Part shown: one piece after another, positions 14,738 through 16,001 of the stretch | How positions within the stretch are numbered: the first letter of the stretch is position 1 | Layout: every line of letters starts with the position of its first letter | DNA from: DASVDK01 sp036562265 [NCBI: Thermodesulfobacteriota bacterium] | Lineage (GTDB): Bacteria > DASVDK01 | Assembly (NCBI GenBank): GCA_036562265.1 | Contig: DATCKS010000117.1 | Location: 1-16,001, forward strand | Length of the DNA stretch: 16,001 nucleotides | Direction of reading: 5' to 3' | The notes under the pieces: generated by a model | The model's input: the letters and a program-made list of their open reading frames with translations, nothing else | The model's database searches: none | What the model was told of the DNA's origin: nothing | Translations under genes and position numbers: made by a program

Positions 14738-14849
14738 GTCGCTCCTCTCTCGTCAGCGTCACGCGGCCACCCCGGCGCCGCGGGCCGTGGGCCCGCGCCC
14801 GGGTCCCATCGGCCCCACCGCCGCGGCGCCGATGGGTGTCCGGCCACGG
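14738..14849 (-). other. 112-base gap between fabZ and lpxA with two GC-rich hairpins
   Basis: This is the largest non-coding stretch in the window. It holds a perfect 9-base inverted repeat (14805-14813 with 14828-14836, arms CCCATCGGC and GCCGATGGG, 14-base loop). It also holds a compact all-G:C hairpin (14779-14785 with 14791-14797, 5-base loop). A 7-base repeat pair, 14784-14790 with 14844-14850, encloses the 9-base repeat and shares two bases with the left arm of the compact hairpin, so the two pairings are alternatives. No run of T follows on the minus strand, so this does not look like a standard terminator. It could be an RNA structure tuning lpxA translation, a processing site, or a remnant. 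The function is inferred only. Confidence 0.5.
14743..14748 (-). promoter_or_regulatory. Ribosome binding site of lpxA
   Basis: On the minus strand the sequence AGAGAGGAGCGAC directly precedes the GTG at 14737. The purine-rich GAGGAG core lies about 5 bases upstream of the start. It is one of the clearest Shine-Dalgarno sequences in the window and supports the GTG as the lpxA start. It makes sense here because lpxA, unlike most genes in this run, does not overlap its upstream neighbour and must recruit ribosomes itself. Confidence 0.6.
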
Positions 14850-15308
14850 CTAGCCCCGGGTGGCCTCGGTCTCCGACACGAGGATTTCGGCCTCCGCGGC
14901 GAGGGCCTCGCCGACCATCGCCTGCCCCTTGAAGCGCCAGAGCGGCGCCCGGCGCTTGAGAACCTCGAGTTCGAGCCGCACCTGGTCGCCCGGCACGACC
15001 GGCCGGCGGAACTTCACGTTGTCGAGCCCGGCCAGGTAGACGAGGTATCGCTGCATCCGCTCCGGGTCGGTCTGGAAGACGAGCACGCCGCCGGCCTGGG
15101 CCATCGCCTCGCAGAGGAGGACTCCCGGCATGATGGGGTGACCCGGGAAGTGCCCCTGGAAGAACGGCTCGTTCATCGTGACGTTCTTGATGGCCACGAC
15201 CCGCTTGCCCGGCTCGACCGAGACGATGCGATCGACGAGCAGGAACGGGTAGCGGTGCGGCAGGATCCTCAGGAGCTCCTTCAGGTCCGGGGCCTCGCTG
15301 CTACTCAC
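14850..15308 (-). CDS. fabZ: FabZ, 3-hydroxyacyl-ACP dehydratase
   Basis: FabZ dehydrates 3-hydroxyacyl-ACP to trans-2-enoyl-ACP in fatty acid elongation. It competes with LpxA and LpxD for the hydroxyacyl-ACP pool, which is the usual reason given for its place beside them. The 152-residue protein has the family's normal length and a single hot-dog fold. The active-site stretch [11 protein letters not shown] starts at residue 52, with catalytic His53, and Glu67 follows in LLCEAMAQ. The N-terminal [12 protein letters not shown] (residues 16-27) is also characteristic. The start is GTG at 15308, overlapping the lpxD stop by 8 bases. The conserved N-terminal motif begins only about 15 residues later, so this start fits. 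FabA is excluded by the short length and the Glu in the active site. Confidence 0.96.
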   Translation of the reverse strand: MSSSEAPDLKELLRILPHRYPFLLVDRIVSVEPGKRVVAIKNVTMNEPFFQGHFPGHPIMPGVLLCEAMAQAGGVLVFQTDPERMQRYLVYLAGLDNVKFRRPVVPGDQVRLELEVLKRRAPLWRFKGQAMVGEALAAEAEILVSETEATRG

Positions 15309-16001
15309 CGGTCGCCTCCTTCTCCGCGGCTGCCGACGCGCCGACGCGCCGCTCGAGCGCCTTCACGCGCTGGCGCAGGTTCGGCAGGTCGGCCATGGCC
15401 GCCATGATCCGCTTCCACTCGCCGTGGGGACGGTGCGGCGAACCGGAGACGACCTGGCCCGCCGGCACGTCGTTGGTCACGCCCGTCTGGGCGGTGACGA
15501 TCACGCCGTCGCCGACCTCGACGTGGCCGACCAGCCCCGCCTGCCCGGCGATGGTGACGCCTCGCCCCACCTTCGTGCTGCCCGAGATCCCCGCCTGGGC
15601 GACGACGATCGTACCCGGTCCGAGCTGGACGTTGTGCCCGATCTGGACGAGGTTGTCGATCTTCACGCCGCGCCCGATGCGCGTCTCGCCGAGGGTGGCG
15701 CGGTCGATGGCGCAGTTCGCGCCGATCTCGACGTCGTCCTCGATCACCACCCGCCCCACCTGCGGCACCTTGACGGCCCCGTTCGGCGTGCGGGCGAAGC
15801 CGAAGCCGTCCGACCCGATGACGGTCCCCGCGTGCACGATGACCCGGCTGCCGATGCGGCAGTCGGGGTAGACCGTCACGTGCGGGTGGAGGGTCGTCGC
15901 CTCGCCGATCTCCACCCCCTCGCCGAGATGCACGCCCGAGACGAGCCAGGCCCCGGCGCCGATGCGGCACCGCGGCCCGATCGACGAGAGCGGCCCCACC
16001 G
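15301..16001 (-). CDS. lpxD: LpxD, UDP-3-O-acyl-glucosamine N-acyltransferase (5' end outside window)
   Basis: LpxD adds the amide-linked 3-hydroxyacyl chain from acyl carrier protein to UDP-3-O-acyl-glucosamine, the third step of lipid A synthesis in the cytoplasm. About 233 residues are visible, against roughly 340 for the family, so the N-terminal uridine-binding domain and first repeats are missing. What is seen is a left-handed beta-helix of hexapeptide repeats (IG-x-x-x-x-I pattern), the conserved stretch GSDGFGFA, and DNLVQIGHN, whose His is the expected catalytic base. The tail [12 protein letters not shown] looks like the usual C-terminal helix. The GTG at 15999 is internal, not the true start. 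The stop codon overlaps the fabZ start by 8 bases. LpxA is the main alternative, but its own gene is nearby and GFGFA is typical of LpxD. Very sure. Confidence 0.95.
   Translation of the reverse strand, partial: VGPLSSIGPRCRIGAGAWLVSGVHLGEGVEIGEATTLHPHVTVYPDCRIGSRVIVHAGTVIGSDGFGFARTPNGAVKVPQVGRVVIEDDVEIGANCAIDRATLGETRIGRGVKIDNLVQIGHNVQLGPGTIVVAQAGISGSTKVGRGVTIAGQAGLVGHVEVGDGVIVTAQTGVTNDVPAGQVVSGSPHRPHGEWKRIMAAMADLPNLRQRVKALERRVGASAAAEKEATGE

Noticed and set aside
13965-14762. A longer start for the oxidoreductase, giving 588 residues
   Set aside because: The extra part is lpxA read in the wrong frame. The Rossmann motif must be at the N-terminus, as it is from GTG 13964.
14779-14836. Rho-independent terminator between fabZ and lpxA
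   Set aside because: The hairpins are strong, but no T run follows on the minus strand, and all flanking genes belong to one pathway in the same direction.
1-16001. tRNA, rRNA, CRISPR arrays, insertion sequences or phage genes
   Set aside because: Coding sequence fills nearly the whole window, and no repeats of the needed type, transposase motifs or RNA gene folds were seen.

Overview
The window is one uninterrupted run of 17 genes, all on the minus strand, that builds lipid A and then the inner core of lipopolysaccharide (LPS). Base composition is very G+C rich (about 70% or more by eye). Neighbouring genes mostly overlap by 1 to 14 bases, and about half the starts are GTG. This points to a high-GC Gram-negative bacterium with an LPS outer membrane. 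The gene order (lpxD-fabZ-lpxA-oxidoreductase-lpxB-msbA-waaA-lpxK) resembles deltaproteobacteria-like lineages more than enterobacteria, but the sequence alone does not fix the phylum. No RNA genes, mobile elements, CRISPR arrays or plus-strand genes were supported.

In transcription order (high to low coordinates), 16001-11735 holds the early Raetz pathway: lpxD (its 5' end lies outside the window), fabZ, lpxA, a Gfo/Idh/MocA-type oxidoreductase and lpxB. Region 11738-7581 finishes and exports the Kdo-lipid A: msbA (flippase), waaA (Kdo transferase) and lpxK (4'-kinase). Region 7584-5726 holds a secreted DUF3108 protein, a 57-residue Trm112/YcaR-like zinc-ribbon protein and an LpxL-type late acyltransferase. 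Region 5739-1 is the core module: a GT9 heptosyltransferase-like enzyme, a WaaE-like GT2, a WaaC-like GT9, a Kdo 3-hydroxylase (KdoO family), a GT4 glycosyltransferase and a second WaaE-like GT2 that runs off the left edge.

The genes work in sequence. LpxA, LpxD and LpxB build the tetra-acyl disaccharide, LpxK phosphorylates it, WaaA adds Kdo, the LpxL-like enzyme adds a late acyl chain, the heptosyltransferases and other glycosyltransferases build the core, KdoO probably hydroxylates Kdo, and MsbA flips the product. lpxC, lpxH/lpxI and the Kdo and heptose precursor genes are not in the window.

The only gaps of note are 112 bases between fabZ and lpxA, with strong hairpin-forming repeats, and 59 bases before the Kdo hydroxylase, with a possible internal promoter. 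I did not find a clearly new system. The points most worth checking are the oxidoreductase in the slot where lpxI often sits, the Kdo hydroxylase embedded among core transferases, and non-consensus residues at normally conserved histidines in the WaaC-like and LpxA proteins.
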